Shown piece by piece: positions 18,668 to 28,945 of a stretch of DNA of 64,000 nt (within the stretch, counting starts at the first letter, position 1; each line of letters starts with the position of its first letter). The DNA is from Prescottella subtropica (lineage in GTDB: Bacteria > Actinomycetota > Actinomycetes > Mycobacteriales > Mycobacteriaceae). A program made the position numbers and the translations under genes. The stretch is from NCBI RefSeq assembly GCF_005434945.1, contig NZ_SKCH01000006.1, positions 1 through 64,000 on the forward strand. Reading direction: 5' to 3'. A model generated the notes under the pieces. It did not search any database. It was not told the origin of the DNA and worked only from the letters and a program-made list of their open reading frames with translations.

Positions 18668-20776
18668 TCACCCGATTCCAGGGACGAGGCGGACGACGAG
18701 GTCGATCAGCCAGATACCGATGAAGGGGGTGAGAACCCCGCCGACACCGTAGATCGACAGGTTGCGGCCCAGCAGCGTCGACGCCGCCGCCGGCCGGTAG
18801 CGGACACCGCGCAGCGCCAACGGGATCAGCCCGATGATGACGAGCGCGTTGAAGATCACCGCGGACAGGATCGCGGACTGCGGTGTCGCCAGGTGCATGA
18901 TGTTGAGCACCCCCAGCTGCGGGTAGATGCCGGCGAACAGGGCCGGCAGGATCGCGAAGTACTTCGCCAGGTCGTTCGCGAGCGAGAACGTGGTGAGCGC
19001 GCCGCGGGTGATGAGCAGTTGCTTGCCGATCTCGACGACCTCGATGAGCTTGGTCGGGTCGGAGTCGAGGTCGACCATGTTGCCGGCCTCCTTGGCCGCC
19101 GACGTGCCGGTGTTCATCGCGACACCGACGTCGGCCTGCGCGAGCGCGGGCGCGTCGTTGGTGCCGTCACCGGTCATCGCGACGAGCCGGCCGCCCTCCT
19201 GCTCGGCGCGGATCCGGTCGAGCTTGTCCTCGGGGGTGGCCTCGGCGATGAAGTCGTCGACGCCCGCCTCCGCGGCGATGGCCCGCGCGGTGAGCGGGTT
19301 GTCGCCGGTCACCATGACGGTGCGGATCCCCATCGCCCGCAGTTGCGCGAACCGCTCCGCGATGCCCGGTTTGACGACGTCGGTCAGCGCGATCACGCCG
19401 AGTACCGATGCGGTGCCGCGTTCGGCGACCGCCACCACCAGCGGGGTGCCGCCGCCGAGGGCGACCTTCTCCACCGCGGCGGACACCTCCGGGTCGACGA
19501 CGCCACCGAACCCGGCCACCCAGGCGAGCACCGCATCGCCGGCGCCCTTGCGGATCTGCTGCAGCCCGGTCGCGGCGGCGATGTCGAGGCCGCTCATCCG
19601 GGTCTGCGCGGTGAACGGCACGAACTCGGCGGCGCGTTCGAACTCGGCCGGTTCGGTACCCAGCCCGTACCGTTGCGCGCACAACTCGACGATGCTGCGG
19701 CCCTCCGGTGTCTCGTCGGCGAGGCTGGACAACCGTGCGGCGGCGGACAGTTCGTCGTCGGAACGTCCCGGCGCCGGGTGCAGGGCGGTGGCCCGGCGGT
19801 TGCCGTAGGTGATGGTGCCGGTCTTGTCCATGAGCAGGGTGTCGATGTCGCCGGCTGCCTCGACGGCGCGGCCCGACATGGCCAGCACGTTGCGCTGCAC
19901 GAGCCGGTCCATGCCGGCGATGCCGATCGCGGAGAGCAGTGCGCCGATCGTGGTGGGGATCAGGCACACCAGCAGTGCGATGAGCTTGACCGGATCCTGC
20001 GCCTCGCCGGCGTACTGTCCCATCGGCCCGATCGCGACGACCGCGAGCAGGAAGACGACCGTCAGCGCGGACAGCAGGATGTTCAAGGCGATCTCGTTGG
20101 GCGTCTTCTTGCGGGACGCCCCCTCGACGAGTGCGATCATCCGGTCGACGAACGACTGCCCGGGCGCGCACGTGATCTGCACGACGATCCGGTCGGACAG
20201 CACGGTGGTGCCGCCGGTGACAGCGCACCGGTCGCCCCCGGATTCGCGGACCACGGGCGCGGATTCTCCGGTGATCGCGGATTCGTCGACAGTCGCGATG
20301 CCGTCGATGACGTCACCGTCGCCGGGGACGACCTGACCGGCCTCGACCAGGACGGTGTCGCCGATCTTCAATGTCGTCGCCGACACCTCCTCGACCGCAC
20401 CGGATGCGGTCAGTCGTCGGGCAACGGTGTCCTGCTTGACTTTCCGTAGGCTCGCAGCCTGCGCCTTGCCGCGCCCCTCGGCGACGGACTCGGCGAGGTT
20501 CGCGAACACCACGGTGAACCACAGCCAGACGGCGACGAGCCACGAGAACAGGCTCGGCTGTCCGATCGCCAGGAGCGTCGTGACGATCGACCCGACGAGG
20601 ACGACGAACATGACCGGGTTGCGCGCCTGGTGGCGCGGGTCGAGCTTGCGCAGCGCACCGGGCAGGGCGGTGAGCAGTTGCCGCGGGCTGAAAAGGCCGG
20701 CGGGGACGGGTGTGGGACCGGCGTCGTCCGGGCCGTCGTGCACGGCAGGAGGTTTCGTATCGGTCTGCAGACTCAT
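18668..20776 (-). CDS. kdpB: KdpB, P-type ATPase subunit of potassium pump
   Basis: KdpB is the catalytic subunit that hydrolyses ATP to drive high-affinity K+ uptake through KdpA. It has 702 residues with about seven membrane segments. The actuator loop TGES is at 169-172, the phosphorylation site DKTGT at 317-321 (Asp317), followed by the P-domain motifs TGDNPLTA and [27 protein letters not shown] is the KdpB-specific membrane helix. The ATG at 20776 overlaps the kdpA stop (ATGA); in-frame sequence further upstream is a kdpA shadow. Confidence 0.97.
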   Translation of the reverse strand: MSLQTDTKPPAVHDGPDDAGPTPVPAGLFSPRQLLTALPGALRKLDPRHQARNPVMFVVLVGSIVTTLLAIGQPSLFSWLVAVWLWFTVVFANLAESVAEGRGKAQAASLRKVKQDTVARRLTASGAVEEVSATTLKIGDTVLVEAGQVVPGDGDVIDGIATVDESAITGESAPVVRESGGDRCAVTGGTTVLSDRIVVQITCAPGQSFVDRMIALVEGASRKKTPNEIALNILLSALTVVFLLAVVAIGPMGQYAGEAQDPVKLIALLVCLIPTTIGALLSAIGIAGMDRLVQRNVLAMSGRAVEAAGDIDTLLMDKTGTITYGNRRATALHPAPGRSDDELSAAARLSSLADETPEGRSIVELCAQRYGLGTEPAEFERAAEFVPFTAQTRMSGLDIAAATGLQQIRKGAGDAVLAWVAGFGGVVDPEVSAAVEKVALGGGTPLVVAVAERGTASVLGVIALTDVVKPGIAERFAQLRAMGIRTVMVTGDNPLTARAIAAEAGVDDFIAEATPEDKLDRIRAEQEGGRLVAMTGDGTNDAPALAQADVGVAMNTGTSAAKEAGNMVDLDSDPTKLIEVVEIGKQLLITRGALTTFSLANDLAKYFAILPALFAGIYPQLGVLNIMHLATPQSAILSAVIFNALVIIGLIPLALRGVRYRPAAASTLLGRNLSIYGVGGVLTPFIGIWLIDLVVRLVPGIG

Positions 20777-22473
20777 TGCAAGGCCTCCGAGATCGGCCCG
20801 AGTGCGAGGGCCGGGAAGAAGGTGAGGGCCGCGACCAGCACGACGGTGCCGGTGAGCAGTCCCGCGAACATGGGGCCGGACGTGGGCAGGGTGCCCACCC
20901 CGGCCGGGGTCTTGCGCTGCGCGGACAGGGATCCGGCGAGCGCGAGGACGAACAGGATCGGCAGGAACCGTCCGAGCAGCATGCACACGCCGAGCGCCGA
21001 CTGGAACCAGTCGCTGGTCGCGGTGAGACCGCCGAACGCGCTGCCGTTGTTGTTGGACGCCGACGCGAACGCGTACAGCACCTCGGTGAAGCCGTGGATC
21101 GCCTGCGGGCTGCCGGGGTCGCCGCTGTTGCCGAGATAGCCGACGGTGGAGCCGAGGACCACGGTGATGCCGGTGCCGATCAGGACCAGGGCCGGCATGA
21201 CGAGCACGGACAGCGCGGCCAGGGTGATCTCCCGCTGCCCCAGCTTCTTGCCGAGATATTCGGGGGTGCGACCGACGAGCAGGCCACCGACGAACACCGC
21301 GATGATCGCGAGGATGAGGATGCCGTACAGGCCGGTGCCGACACCGCCGGGCGCGATCTCCCCGAGCAGCATGTTCAGCAGCACTGCACCGCCACCGAGG
21401 GGCGACATGCTGTCGTGGGCGGAATTGACGGCACCGGTGGACGTGCCGGTCGTGGTGACCGCGAACAGGGCGCTGCCGGGGATACCGAACCGGACTTCCT
21501 TGCCCTCCATCATCGCGCCGGCCGCGTTCGCGGCGACGCCCCGCGTCCCGGACTCGGCTGCGAGGACGACGGCGAGCATCGCGAACCAGATCGCTGCCAT
21601 CACACCGAGGAGCGTCAGACCCTGGCGGCGGTCACCGACCATGGTGCCGAAGGTTCGGGTCAGGGCGACCGGGATCAGCAGGATCGCGAGGATCTCCACG
21701 ATGTTGCTCAGCGGGGTGGGGTTCTCGAACGGGTGCGCCGAGTTGGCGGCCAGGATACCGCCGCCGTTGGTGCCGAGTTCCTTGATGGCCTCCTGCGATG
21801 CGACGGGAGCGAGCGCGTTGGCGACGGACGTGCCGTCGAGACCCGTCGACGCGAAACTGCTGTGGAACGACTGGATCACGCCCTGGGACAGCAGGATCAG
21901 TGCGATCAGGAACGACAGCGGCAGCAGGATCCGCAGGCAGCCACGGACCAGGTCGACCCAGAAGTTGCCGATCTCCCCGCCGCGGGACACCCGCACGAAT
22001 CCGCGGATGAGGGCCGCGGCGACCGCCATGCCGACGGCGGCGGACACGAAGTTCTGCACCGCGAGGCCGGCGGCCTGGGTGAGGTGGCTCATCGTGGTCT
22101 CGGGGGTGTACGACTGCCAGTTGGTGTTGGCGACGAACGACGCCGCGGTGTTGAACGCGACAGCGGGGCTGACGCCGCCCAGTCCGTTGTTCAGTGGCAG
22201 CACCCCCTGAATGCGTTGCAGCACATACAGGAACAGGACGCTGGCTGCGGAGAAGCCGAGGAGGCTGCCGGCATAGCCGTACCACGTCTGTTCGGCGCGG
22301 GAGTCGATCCGGCAGAGCCGGTAGAGGACGGATTCGATACGCAGATCCCCGGATCGGAGATCGGTGTCGGTGGTGTAGACCTTGGCCATGTAGTCACCGA
22401 CCGGGACGTACAAGATCGCGAGGACGGCGACGACCAGCGCGATCTGCAGTCCCGCCGCGAGAGCGGGATTCAT
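20773..22473 (-). CDS. kdpA: KdpA, potassium-binding channel subunit
   Basis: KdpA is the superfamily-of-K-transporters subunit that selects and conducts K+ in the KdpFABC complex. It has 566 residues and about ten membrane helices. Selectivity-loop-like segments are visible: [48 protein letters not shown] and [11 protein letters not shown]. These are the four P-loop regions expected for the family. ATG at 22473, coupled to kdpB by a 4-base overlap. kdpF begins 145 bases upstream. Confidence 0.97.
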   Translation of the reverse strand: MNPALAAGLQIALVVAVLAILYVPVGDYMAKVYTTDTDLRSGDLRIESVLYRLCRIDSRAEQTWYGYAGSLLGFSAASVLFLYVLQRIQGVLPLNNGLGGVSPAVAFNTAASFVANTNWQSYTPETTMSHLTQAAGLAVQNFVSAAVGMAVAAALIRGFVRVSRGGEIGNFWVDLVRGCLRILLPLSFLIALILLSQGVIQSFHSSFASTGLDGTSVANALAPVASQEAIKELGTNGGGILAANSAHPFENPTPLSNIVEILAILLIPVALTRTFGTMVGDRRQGLTLLGVMAAIWFAMLAVVLAAESGTRGVAANAAGAMMEGKEVRFGIPGSALFAVTTTGTSTGAVNSAHDSMSPLGGGAVLLNMLLGEIAPGGVGTGLYGILILAIIAVFVGGLLVGRTPEYLGKKLGQREITLAALSVLVMPALVLIGTGITVVLGSTVGYLGNSGDPGSPQAIHGFTEVLYAFASASNNNGSAFGGLTATSDWFQSALGVCMLLGRFLPILFVLALAGSLSAQRKTPAGVGTLPTSGPMFAGLLTGTVVLVAALTFFPALALGPISEALQ

Positions 22474-22519
22474 AGGGCTGTGACCTTTCGGGGATCCCCG
22501 GTGGGATCCGTCGGGGTAC

Positions 22520-22618
22520 TCAGAACCGTTCCGGGTTCAGGAGCGCGATCAGCAGATAGATCACGAGGGCAGCGGCGGCCGCGACGACGGCGACACTCAC
22601 CGTCCCCGCGACCGTCAC
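22520..22618 (-). CDS. kdpF: KdpF small membrane subunit
   Basis: This 32-residue hydrophobic peptide reads MTVAGTVSVAVVAAAAALVI and then YLLIALLNPERF. The ending (YLL.ALL.PERF) is the KdpF signature. KdpF is a single-helix subunit that stabilises the pump. The GTG start at 22618 overlaps the stop of the preceding 30-residue frame (GTGA). It lies directly upstream of kdpA, as expected. Confidence 0.9.
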   Translation of the reverse strand: MTVAGTVSVAVVAAAAALVIYLLIALLNPERF

Positions 22619-22707
22619 CGCACGCTCCGGGACTGCAGTCCGCGCAGCACCAGCGCGCAGACGGTGAACACACCGATGATCAACCCGACATAGGCCAAGT
22701 CAGCCAT
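22615..22707 (-). CDS. 30-residue membrane peptide, first gene of kdp operon
   Basis: This reading frame gives a 30-residue peptide starting MADLAYVGLIIGVFTVCALVL and ending in RGLQSRSVR: one membrane helix followed by a short basic tail. An excellent ribosome site (GGAAGAGGAAA) lies just upstream of the ATG at 22707. Its stop is fused to the kdpF start by a GTGA overlap, so translation is probably coupled. I know of no assigned function. Its position suggests a second small accessory peptide of the Kdp pump or its sensor, which is an inference only. Confidence 0.75.
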   Translation of the reverse strand: MADLAYVGLIIGVFTVCALVLRGLQSRSVR

Positions 22708-22906
22708 TGCGTTTCCTCTTCCGAGTTCGTGCGCACTGCGAGTCGGCAGCGCGACGCGGCGTCGACCGTCGACGCACTCGGTGAGCGTGCACCCGATCCG
22801 GCGCCCCACAGCCGCCCCTGACGCATCGCTGACATCCCGTCCTGCCCCGTTGATGCGATCTTTACGCGGCGGTGAGGCCGGACACCACCGTCCGGTCGGT
22901 TCGGCG

Positions 22907-23551
22907 TCAGCGGCTGCGCAGCGCCCGCACCGAGGCCGGCACCGGGACGTCGTCCGGCACCCGGTCCGCCCGCACCGGTTCGCCGGCCACCGTGCGCAGC
23001 GGGACGACACCCGCCCACACGCCGGGGTTCCGATCGCCCTCGCTCGGCGGACCCGAACGCGCCTTGACGGTCCACTGTCCCGGCTCGATCGACAGCGCCA
23101 GGGTCAGGGTCGCGGCGAGTTCCTTGCGGGTGGACGCCCGCACCTCGGCGCTGCGACCGGGGATCAGTGCATCGGACAACACCGTGAGTGCGTCCTCCGC
23201 CTCGGCGCCGGCAATCGGCTCGAGCTGCCCACGGACCACCGCGGACCGGTAGTTCGCCGACGAATTGAACAGGTTGTCGGCCACCACGATCCCGTCGAGG
23301 TGCGTCACGCACAGGCAGGCGGGTGCACCTGCAGCGACGCGTCGCAACGCTCCCGCGCCGGTGGAGCCGTGCAGCAGGATCGCATCACCGATCCGCGCAT
23401 ACAGCATGGGAACCGCCCACGGCAGGCCGTCGACGACGGTGGACAGGGTGCCGACGGCGCCGGCGTCGAGCACCGCGTCGAGTTCGGCGCGGTCGCCGAG
23501 AGCGCGGTCGGGGAGTCGTCGGACACGGGTCAGGGCGTCGATCGTTGTCAT
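22907..23551 (-). CDS. Pyridoxamine 5'-phosphate oxidase-like flavin-binding protein
   Basis: This 214-residue protein has a split-barrel FMN-binding fold of the PNPOx-like family. Near the N-terminus, AVGTLSTVVDGLPWAVPM is the usual substrate/FMN strand pair; ILLHGSTGAGALRRVA and NYRSAVVRGQLEPI follow. It starts at the ATG at 23551 and runs away from a MocR-type regulator, a pairing often seen where the regulator controls the flavoprotein. The substrate is not determined; it could be a vitamin B6 enzyme or an unrelated flavin reductase. A small inverted repeat (CCGGAC...GTCCGG, 22878-22895) just past its stop may weakly terminate it. Confidence 0.8.
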   Translation of the reverse strand: MTTIDALTRVRRLPDRALGDRAELDAVLDAGAVGTLSTVVDGLPWAVPMLYARIGDAILLHGSTGAGALRRVAAGAPACLCVTHLDGIVVADNLFNSSANYRSAVVRGQLEPIAGAEAEDALTVLSDALIPGRSAEVRASTRKELAATLTLALSIEPGQWTVKARSGPPSEGDRNPGVWAGVVPLRTVAGEPVRADRVPDDVPVPASVRALRSR

Positions 23552-23616
23552 GGCTCCACCCTGGCCGCAATCCGGTCCGTGATCGAGAGCCGGAATCACC
23601 AGAGTTCGAAGACCAG

Positions 23617-23622
23617 TATTCT
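23617..23622 (+). promoter_or_regulatory. Putative -10 box for leaderless MocR-type gene
   Basis: TATTCT (23617-23622) lies exactly seven bases before the ATG at 23630, the geometry of a leaderless transcript in actinobacteria. No ribosome site is visible before that ATG, which agrees. The -35 region is not obvious. The whole divergent intergenic space is only 78 bases, so regulator binding here could affect both genes. Confidence 0.5.
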
Positions 23623-23629
23623 GCCCGTC

Positions 23630-25093
23630 ATGCCTCGCACCCGGACGCCCACGACACTGCACCTGACCCTGCCGGACACCCGGGAACCGTTGCGGCGCCG
23701 GATCGCCGCTGCCGTCGTCACCGCACTGCGCACCGGGCAACTCGCGGCCGGGGACGCACTGCCCGCCAGTCGGGTGTTGGCCGCGGATCTCGGGGTGTCC
23801 CGCGGCGCGGTGGTGGACGCCTACGACGAACTGGTCACGGCCGGCTATGTCGTCGCCCGCGCCGGCGCCGCCACCCGGGTCGCGACCGGGGCCGTCGACG
23901 CCGCCCGGGCCGGTGCCGAACCGCACGTCACCGATGTCGCCGGCGCCGCTCGACGCTCCGTTCCCGCCCGCGAACCGTCCGTGGTCGACCTGTCCCCCGG
24001 ATACCCGGACACCACGCTGATCTCCCCGCGGGACTGGCGATCGGCATGGCGGACGACACTGTCCGACGCCGTCCCGAACGATGCCCCCGGACCGGACCTC
24101 CACCTGCGCCTGCGCACCGCCCTGGCCGGGCACCTCCGGCGCACCCGCGGTATCGTCGCCGACCCCGGCGAGATCGTCGTCGTGCCCGGTGTCCTGTCCG
24201 CGCTGCGGGCAGTGGTCACCGCGGCCGATCTTCCCGGACGCACCCTGGCGTTCGAGGACCCCGGGTACACCCGTGCCCGGCACCTGTTCGCGTCGACCGG
24301 CGTCCGGATCCGTCCGATCCCGGTCGACGACGACGGCCTGTCACCCGACCTGCTCCACGACTCGGACTCCGCCGTGTACTGCACTCCGGCGCACCAGTAT
24401 CCGATGGGCGGACGGATGCCGGTCGCGCGGCGGGCCGCGCTGCTGGCAGCATCGGCCGACACGGGACGTCTGGTGATCGAGGACGACTACGACGGCGAAT
24501 TCCGTTACGGTGCAGCAGTGTTGCCGGCGCTACGTTCCCTCGACGGCGGGCGCGACACCGTCGCCTACCTGGGCACCGCGTCGAAGATCGTCTCACCGTC
24601 GCTGCGGCTGGCGTGGCTGATCCCACCCGCACCGCTGCTCCCCCGGGTGCGCGACGCACTCGCGGTCAGCGGCGAGACGGTGTCCGGGATCACTGCCGAC
24701 GCGTTCGCCCGGTTCATCGAATCCGGTGCGCTCACCCGCCATCTGGCGCGGGTGTCCCGGACGTATGCGGCACGCCGGCACGCTGTCGTCGACGCGTTGC
24801 GTGCCTACCTTCCCGATGTGGAACCACTCGGCATCGAGGCGGGACTGCACGTCGCGCTGAGGCTGCCCGACGACGTCGACGATACAAAGGTCGCGCAGGA
24901 GATCACCCAGCGTGGTGTCCTCGTGCGGTCACTCGACTCGTATCGGACGGACGCCGCCGGACCGCGTGGACTGCTGTGCGGCTATGCCCGCCTACCGGAA
25001 TCGCAGGCCGACGCCGTCGCGGGCGTGATCGCCGACGTCATCCGCGCGGCCGTGGCTGGCACTTGGGGCAGCTGTACGACGAGCGGTTCATGA
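23630..25093 (+). CDS. MocR/PdxR-type GntR regulator with aminotransferase domain
   Basis: This 487-residue transcription factor has an N-terminal GntR winged helix (about 10-80: [20 protein letters not shown], then [20 protein letters not shown]). It is fused to a fold-type I aminotransferase domain that binds PLP. The PLP lysine lies in [16 protein letters not shown] (about residue 323), with [11 protein letters not shown] upstream. MocR proteins such as PdxR activate PLP synthesis or control a neighbouring metabolic gene. Here the divergent PNPOx-like gene is the obvious candidate target (inference). The 3' end overlaps mutM on the other strand by 56 bases. Confidence 0.9.
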   Translation: MPRTRTPTTLHLTLPDTREPLRRRIAAAVVTALRTGQLAAGDALPASRVLAADLGVSRGAVVDAYDELVTAGYVVARAGAATRVATGAVDAARAGAEPHVTDVAGAARRSVPAREPSVVDLSPGYPDTTLISPRDWRSAWRTTLSDAVPNDAPGPDLHLRLRTALAGHLRRTRGIVADPGEIVVVPGVLSALRAVVTAADLPGRTLAFEDPGYTRARHLFASTGVRIRPIPVDDDGLSPDLLHDSDSAVYCTPAHQYPMGGRMPVARRAALLAASADTGRLVIEDDYDGEFRYGAAVLPALRSLDGGRDTVAYLGTASKIVSPSLRLAWLIPPAPLLPRVRDALAVSGETVSGITADAFARFIESGALTRHLARVSRTYAARRHAVVDALRAYLPDVEPLGIEAGLHVALRLPDDVDDTKVAQEITQRGVLVRSLDSYRTDAAGPRGLLCGYARLPESQADAVAGVIADVIRAAVAGTWGSCTTSGS

Positions 25094-25895
25094 ACTTCTC
25101 GCGGCGGACGGGGGTGCCGCAGCGGGGGCAGGGCAGGTTTTCCTGGCCGTAGGCGTTGAGGGACCGGGCGAAGTGGCCGGACTGTCCGTCGACGTTGACG
25201 TAGAGGGCGTCGAAGGAGGTGCCGCCCTGGTCGAGGGCTTCGCGCAGGACGGCGGCGACGGCGTCGAGGAGGCGGTGCAGCCGGGGGCCGGTGATCCGGT
25301 CGGTGGGCCGGTTGCCGTGGAGTTCGGCACGCCACAGGGCTTCGTCGGCGTAGATGTTGCCGACGCCGGACACGATCGTCTGGTCGAGCAGAGCTCGTTT
25401 GATCTCGGTGTGCTTGCCGCGCAACGTCTTCACGACCCGGTCGGGGTCGAAGCGTGGATCGAGGGGGTCGCGGGCGATGTGTGCGACCGCGTCGGGGAGG
25501 TCGGTGCCGTCGACGGTCACCAGGTCGGCGAGCGCCCACCCACCGAACGTGCGCTGGTCGACGAATCGCAGTTCGGTGCCGGAGTCGAGCCGGGCCCGGA
25601 TGCGCAGATGTTTCTCGTCGGGAACGGTCGGATCCTGGACGAGCATCTGGCCGCTCATCCCGAGGTGCACGACGAGCGCGACATCGTCCGGTTCGAGGAC
25701 GAGCCACAGGTACTTGCCGCGCCGCCGGGCGGCCGCGACGGTGCGGCCCTCGAGACGGCCGATCAGGTCGGCGGCGCCGGGAAGATGCCGTCGGATCGCC
25801 CGCGGATGCAGGACGTCGACGGTATCGATGCCGCGGCCGACGACGTGGGCATCGAGCCCACGCCGTACGACCTCGACTTCGGGAAGCTCCGGCAC
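25038..25895 (-). CDS. mutM: Formamidopyrimidine-DNA glycosylase MutM (Fpg)
   Basis: This base-excision enzyme removes 8-oxoguanine and ring-opened purines. It has 285 residues. Its start [13 protein letters not shown] supplies the catalytic Pro2/Glu3. HLGMSGQML is in the core, [11 protein letters not shown] in the helix-two-turn-helix, and the zinc finger CPRCG...CPKC is at the C-terminus. The start is GTG at 25895; family members begin at this point. It lies 15 bases after the rnc stop, probably in one operon, and its end overlaps the convergent MocR gene. Confidence 0.97.
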   Translation of the reverse strand: MPELPEVEVVRRGLDAHVVGRGIDTVDVLHPRAIRRHLPGAADLIGRLEGRTVAAARRRGKYLWLVLEPDDVALVVHLGMSGQMLVQDPTVPDEKHLRIRARLDSGTELRFVDQRTFGGWALADLVTVDGTDLPDAVAHIARDPLDPRFDPDRVVKTLRGKHTEIKRALLDQTIVSGVGNIYADEALWRAELHGNRPTDRITGPRLHRLLDAVAAVLREALDQGGTSFDALYVNVDGQSGHFARSLNAYGQENLPCPRCGTPVRREKFMNRSSYSCPKCQPRPRG

Positions 25896-25910
25896 GGTGT
25901 GGTCGAGCGT

Positions 25911-26684
25911 CTAGCCCTGAACCGTGGAGTCGGCGGCGTCTGCCGACCCCGTCGAACCGGCCGGCTCGGACAGCGCGCTCCACGCGGTGCTGGCCGCCTT
26001 CTGCTCGGCTTCCTTCTTCGACCGGCCCACACCGACACCGAGGGGCTCGCCGCCGACGACGACCGTCGCGGTGAACTCCTTGTCGTGGTCGGGTCCGGTC
26101 GCGGTGATCTCGTACGCCGGCACCCCGACACCGCGTTCGGCGGTGAGTTCCTGCAGGCTCGTCTTCCAGTCGAGTCCGGCACCGAGCTTGGGGGCCCGAG
26201 CGAGCAGGTCCGCGAACAATGCCAGCACCACGGTGCGGGCGGTGTCGATGCCGTGCTGCAGGTGGATGGCGCCGAGCATCGACTCCATACCGTCCGCGAG
26301 GATGCTCGGCTTGTCACGCCCGCCGGTCATCTCCTCGCCCTTGCCCAGCAGCAGATGCGCACCGAGTCCGCCCGGACCGAGACCGCGGGCGACCTCGGCG
26401 AGCGCATGCATGTTGACGATGCTGGCGCGGATCTTCGCGAGTTCACCCTCGGACTTCTCCGGGTGCGACAGGTAGAGGCATTCGGTGATCGTGATTCCGA
26501 GGACCGAATCGCCGAGGAATTCGAGACGCTCGTTGGTGGGCAGCCCGCCGTGCTCGTACGCATACGAGCGGTGGGTGAGCGCCAACGTCAACAGCGAATC
26601 ATCCAATTGGACGCCGATAGCGGCGAGGAGCGATCCGTGATCCTCCTCGCCGCCGGCGAGTGCTGTATTACTTTTTTTGGTCAC
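25911..26684 (-). CDS. rnc: Ribonuclease III
   Basis: RNase III cleaves double-stranded RNA and matures rRNA. It has 257 residues. The catalytic signature [13 protein letters not shown] is at 51-63, the second acidic cluster lies in [14 protein letters not shown], and a C-terminal double-stranded RNA-binding domain (about 175-245) ends [13 protein letters not shown]. The GTG at 26684 was selected because longer in-frame starts would run into rpmF. The ribosome site is weak. It sits 16 bases downstream of rpmF, in the conserved rpmF-rnc-mutM block. Confidence 0.95.
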   Translation of the reverse strand: MTKKSNTALAGGEEDHGSLLAAIGVQLDDSLLTLALTHRSYAYEHGGLPTNERLEFLGDSVLGITITECLYLSHPEKSEGELAKIRASIVNMHALAEVARGLGPGGLGAHLLLGKGEEMTGGRDKPSILADGMESMLGAIHLQHGIDTARTVVLALFADLLARAPKLGAGLDWKTSLQELTAERGVGVPAYEITATGPDHDKEFTATVVVGGEPLGVGVGRSKKEAEQKAASTAWSALSEPAGSTGSADAADSTVQG

Positions 26685-26700
26685 AGCGCCACTGAGCAGA

Positions 26701-26886
26701 CTAGACGGCGGCAGCGGTAACCTGACGGCCCTTGTAGGTGCCGCACGACGGGCACGCAACGTGGGGCAGCGTCTTCTCGCCACAGCCACGGTTCGGGCAG
26801 GTGATGAGGGTGGGCGCAGTGGTCTTCCACTGGCTCCGCCGCGAACGCGTGTTGGAACGCGACATTCTGCGCTTGGGAACGGCCAC
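26701..26886 (-). CDS. rpmF: 50S ribosomal protein L32
   Basis: This 61-residue ribosomal protein begins [17 protein letters not shown], the classic L32 start. It contains a zinc-ribbon with CPNRGCG and CPSCG (the cysteine-containing form). It lies 2 bases downstream of the DUF177 protein gene, an arrangement conserved across bacteria. Confidence 0.97.
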   Translation of the reverse strand: MAVPKRRMSRSNTRSRRSQWKTTAPTLITCPNRGCGEKTLPHVACPSCGTYKGRQVTAAAV

Positions 26887-26888
26887 GT

Positions 26889-27530
26889 CTACTTCTCCTC
26901 GTTGATCTTGCTGGCATCAGCAGTTGCACTACTGGTGTCGGATCCTGCACCGAATTTGGCTGCGAGCCCAGCCCAGCGGGGATCCATTGTCTCATGACCG
27001 TGCCCAGATCCGGCAATCGCCAAGCGAACGCCGCATTCGGGGCACAATCCCTCGCAATCGTCACTGCACAGAGGCTTGAGCGGAAGCTCGAGCCCGACTG
27101 CATCGACGATCACCGGTTCGAGGTCGATCTCGTCGTCCACGATCCGGTAGACCTCGTCCTCCTCGGTGGTCTCCTCGGTGGCACTGTCCGGGTAGGCGAA
27201 CAGTTCCGTGAGATGGAGATCGACCGAGCCGTCGAACGGCTCGAGGCACCGCGAGCACTCACCGACGGTATCCGCGTGAACGGATCCGGTGACGAGCACC
27301 CCCTCGGAAACCGACTCGAGCCGCAGATCGAATTCCACGTCCGCACCCTCGTCGATCGCGACCAGGTCGAGGCCGATACGAGCGGGGGAAGGAACAACTC
27401 GGGACACCGCACGCATCGAACCGGGGCGACGCCCCAGCGACAGCGTGTCGAGCACGAAACCCTCGTCACGCGTGGGGCGCGAGGACCTGCGGCGATGCGA
27501 TGACACGAATGTTCTCTTTCGGAAGTACAT
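26889..27530 (-). CDS. DUF177 / YceD family protein
   Basis: This 213-residue YceD-like protein corresponds to mycobacterial Rv2926c. The family is implicated in 23S rRNA metabolism. A conserved CSRCLEPF lies in the middle, and [14 protein letters not shown] near the C-terminus forms a four-cysteine cluster, possibly zinc-binding. The start is uncertain: ATG at 27530 is used, but GTG at 27506 has a better purine-rich site (AAAGAGAAC) and would give [11 protein letters not shown]. It sits directly upstream of rpmF. Confidence 0.85.
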   Translation of the reverse strand: MYFRKRTFVSSHRRRSSRPTRDEGFVLDTLSLGRRPGSMRAVSRVVPSPARIGLDLVAIDEGADVEFDLRLESVSEGVLVTGSVHADTVGECSRCLEPFDGSVDLHLTELFAYPDSATEETTEEDEVYRIVDDEIDLEPVIVDAVGLELPLKPLCSDDCEGLCPECGVRLAIAGSGHGHETMDPRWAGLAAKFGAGSDTSSATADASKINEEK

Positions 27531-27601
27531 GGAACGGGCAACCACTCGACGGTACGCGACGGAGGGGCTGCAAGGGAAATCGGCAGAGGGTGGGCGGCCG
27601 G

Positions 27602-28369
27602 TCAGCGCCGGCTGTCGCCGTAACCGGCGTCGTAGTCCGGAACCCCGGTCCCCGTCCGCAACTGCTGCCGGCCCCGCCCGACCGAGCGGATCGTCCCGTT
27701 CAGGAAGTCCTCGAACTCGGCGAGCTTGGTGTCGACGTACAGATCGCATTCGGACCGCAACCGGTCCGACTCGGCGTGCGCCGCGTCGACGACCCGCGTC
27801 GACTCCGCGTTCGCCGCCTGCACCACCTCGGCCTGCGAGACGAGCCGCTGCTGTTCCGCGACACCGTCCGCGACGGACCGCTCGTACGACGCCTGCCCCG
27901 ACTCGATCATCCGATCCGACTCGGCCCGCGCCCGGGACGTCAGCGTGTCGTACTCCCGCTGCCCGTCGGCGACGGCGGCGTCCGCATCGGCCCGCGCGTC
28001 GTGGACCATCTGCTCGGCGTGCGCGCGGGCCTCGGCGACCATCCGGTCGGCCTGCGCCTTGGCGTCCGCGAGGATGCGGTCGGCGTTCTCCCGCGAATCC
28101 GTGAGCGTCTCGTGGGCTTCCGCATTCGCGCGGGTGACGGTCTGCTCGGCGTTGTGCCGGGCGTCGCCGACGAGTTTGTCCCGGTGATCGAGGACGTCCT
28201 GCGCGTCGTCCAGTTCGCCGGGGATCGCGTCGCGGACGTCGTCGAGCAGTTCGAGGACGTCACCACGCGGGACGACGCATCCCGCGGTCATGGGAACTCC
28301 CCGCGCCTCCTCGACGATCGCGACAAGTTCGTCGAGTGCCTCGAATACCCGGTACACGCACAACCCCAT
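27602..28369 (-). CDS. sepIVA: Septation protein SepIVA (DivIVA-like)
   Basis: This 255-residue coiled-coil protein corresponds to M. tuberculosis Rv2927c/SepIVA, an essential regulator of septation and cell elongation. It starts GLCVYRVFEALDELVAIVEE and contains GVPMTAGCVVPRGDVLELLD, both distinctive. A long Ala/Glu/Arg coiled coil spans about 60-215, and the conserved C-terminus reads LAEFEDFLNGTIRSVGRGRQ. ATG at 28369. No membrane segment is present; it is expected at septal and polar sites. Confidence 0.93.
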   Translation of the reverse strand: MGLCVYRVFEALDELVAIVEEARGVPMTAGCVVPRGDVLELLDDVRDAIPGELDDAQDVLDHRDKLVGDARHNAEQTVTRANAEAHETLTDSRENADRILADAKAQADRMVAEARAHAEQMVHDARADADAAVADGQREYDTLTSRARAESDRMIESGQASYERSVADGVAEQQRLVSQAEVVQAANAESTRVVDAAHAESDRLRSECDLYVDTKLAEFEDFLNGTIRSVGRGRQQLRTGTGVPDYDAGYGDSRR

Positions 28370-28450
28370 TCGTCCGTTGCTTCGCTGGTGTCGGGAACCA
28401 GTCTGCCCCAGATGCGGCGGTCGGGGCGTCGCCGCCGACGGTGTGTCGGG

Positions 28451-28945
28451 TCAGGAGTTGGCGGCGGCCCGCTCGGCGAGCCGGGCCGTCAGACGCGTGT
28501 GCACCTTCTCTGGCACCATGTCCGCGACGTCACCGCCGAACGTGGCGACCTCCTTGACCAGCGAACTGGACAGGAAGCTGTAGGTGGGGTTGGTCGGGAT
28601 GAACAGTGTGTCGACCCCGGAGAGCTTCTGGTTCATCTGCGCCATCTGCAGCTCGTAGTCGAAGTCGTTGGCGCCGCGCAGGCCCTTCACGATCGCCGAG
28701 ATCCCTTGCGTCTTGGCGTAATCCACCAGCAGCCCGTACCACGACGCGACCCGCACGTTCGGCAGGTGACCGGTCGCGTCCTCGAGCATCTCGATCCGCT
28801 CGTCGACGGTGAACAGCCCGCTCTTGTTCTTGTTGATCATCACGGTCACGACGACCTCGTCGAACAGTGCGGCCGCACGGCCGATCACGTCGAGGTGACC
28901 GTTGGTCACGGGGTCGAAGGATCCGGGGCAGACGGCACCTGTCAT
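28451..28945 (-). CDS. coaD: Phosphopantetheine adenylyltransferase CoaD
   Basis: CoaD transfers AMP to 4'-phosphopantetheine in coenzyme A synthesis. It has 164 residues. The nucleotide-binding motif [14 protein letters not shown] lies near the start (residues 8-21), then [12 protein letters not shown] and the ATP-binding [16 protein letters not shown]. The ATG at 28945 overlaps the rsmD stop (ATGA). The rsmD-coaD pair is conserved widely. A longer in-frame extension is a shadow of rsmD. Confidence 0.97.
   Translation of the reverse strand: MTGAVCPGSFDPVTNGHLDVIGRAAALFDEVVVTVMINKNKSGLFTVDERIEMLEDATGHLPNVRVASWYGLLVDYAKTQGISAIVKGLRGANDFDYELQMAQMNQKLSGVDTLFIPTNPTYSFLSSSLVKEVATFGGDVADMVPEKVHTRLTARLAERAAANS

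Noticed and set aside
20776-20986. N-terminal extension of KdpB to 772 residues
   Set aside because: The extra residues are Arg/Pro-rich off-frame kdpA. The ATG at 20776 overlaps the kdpA stop in the usual ATGA fashion.
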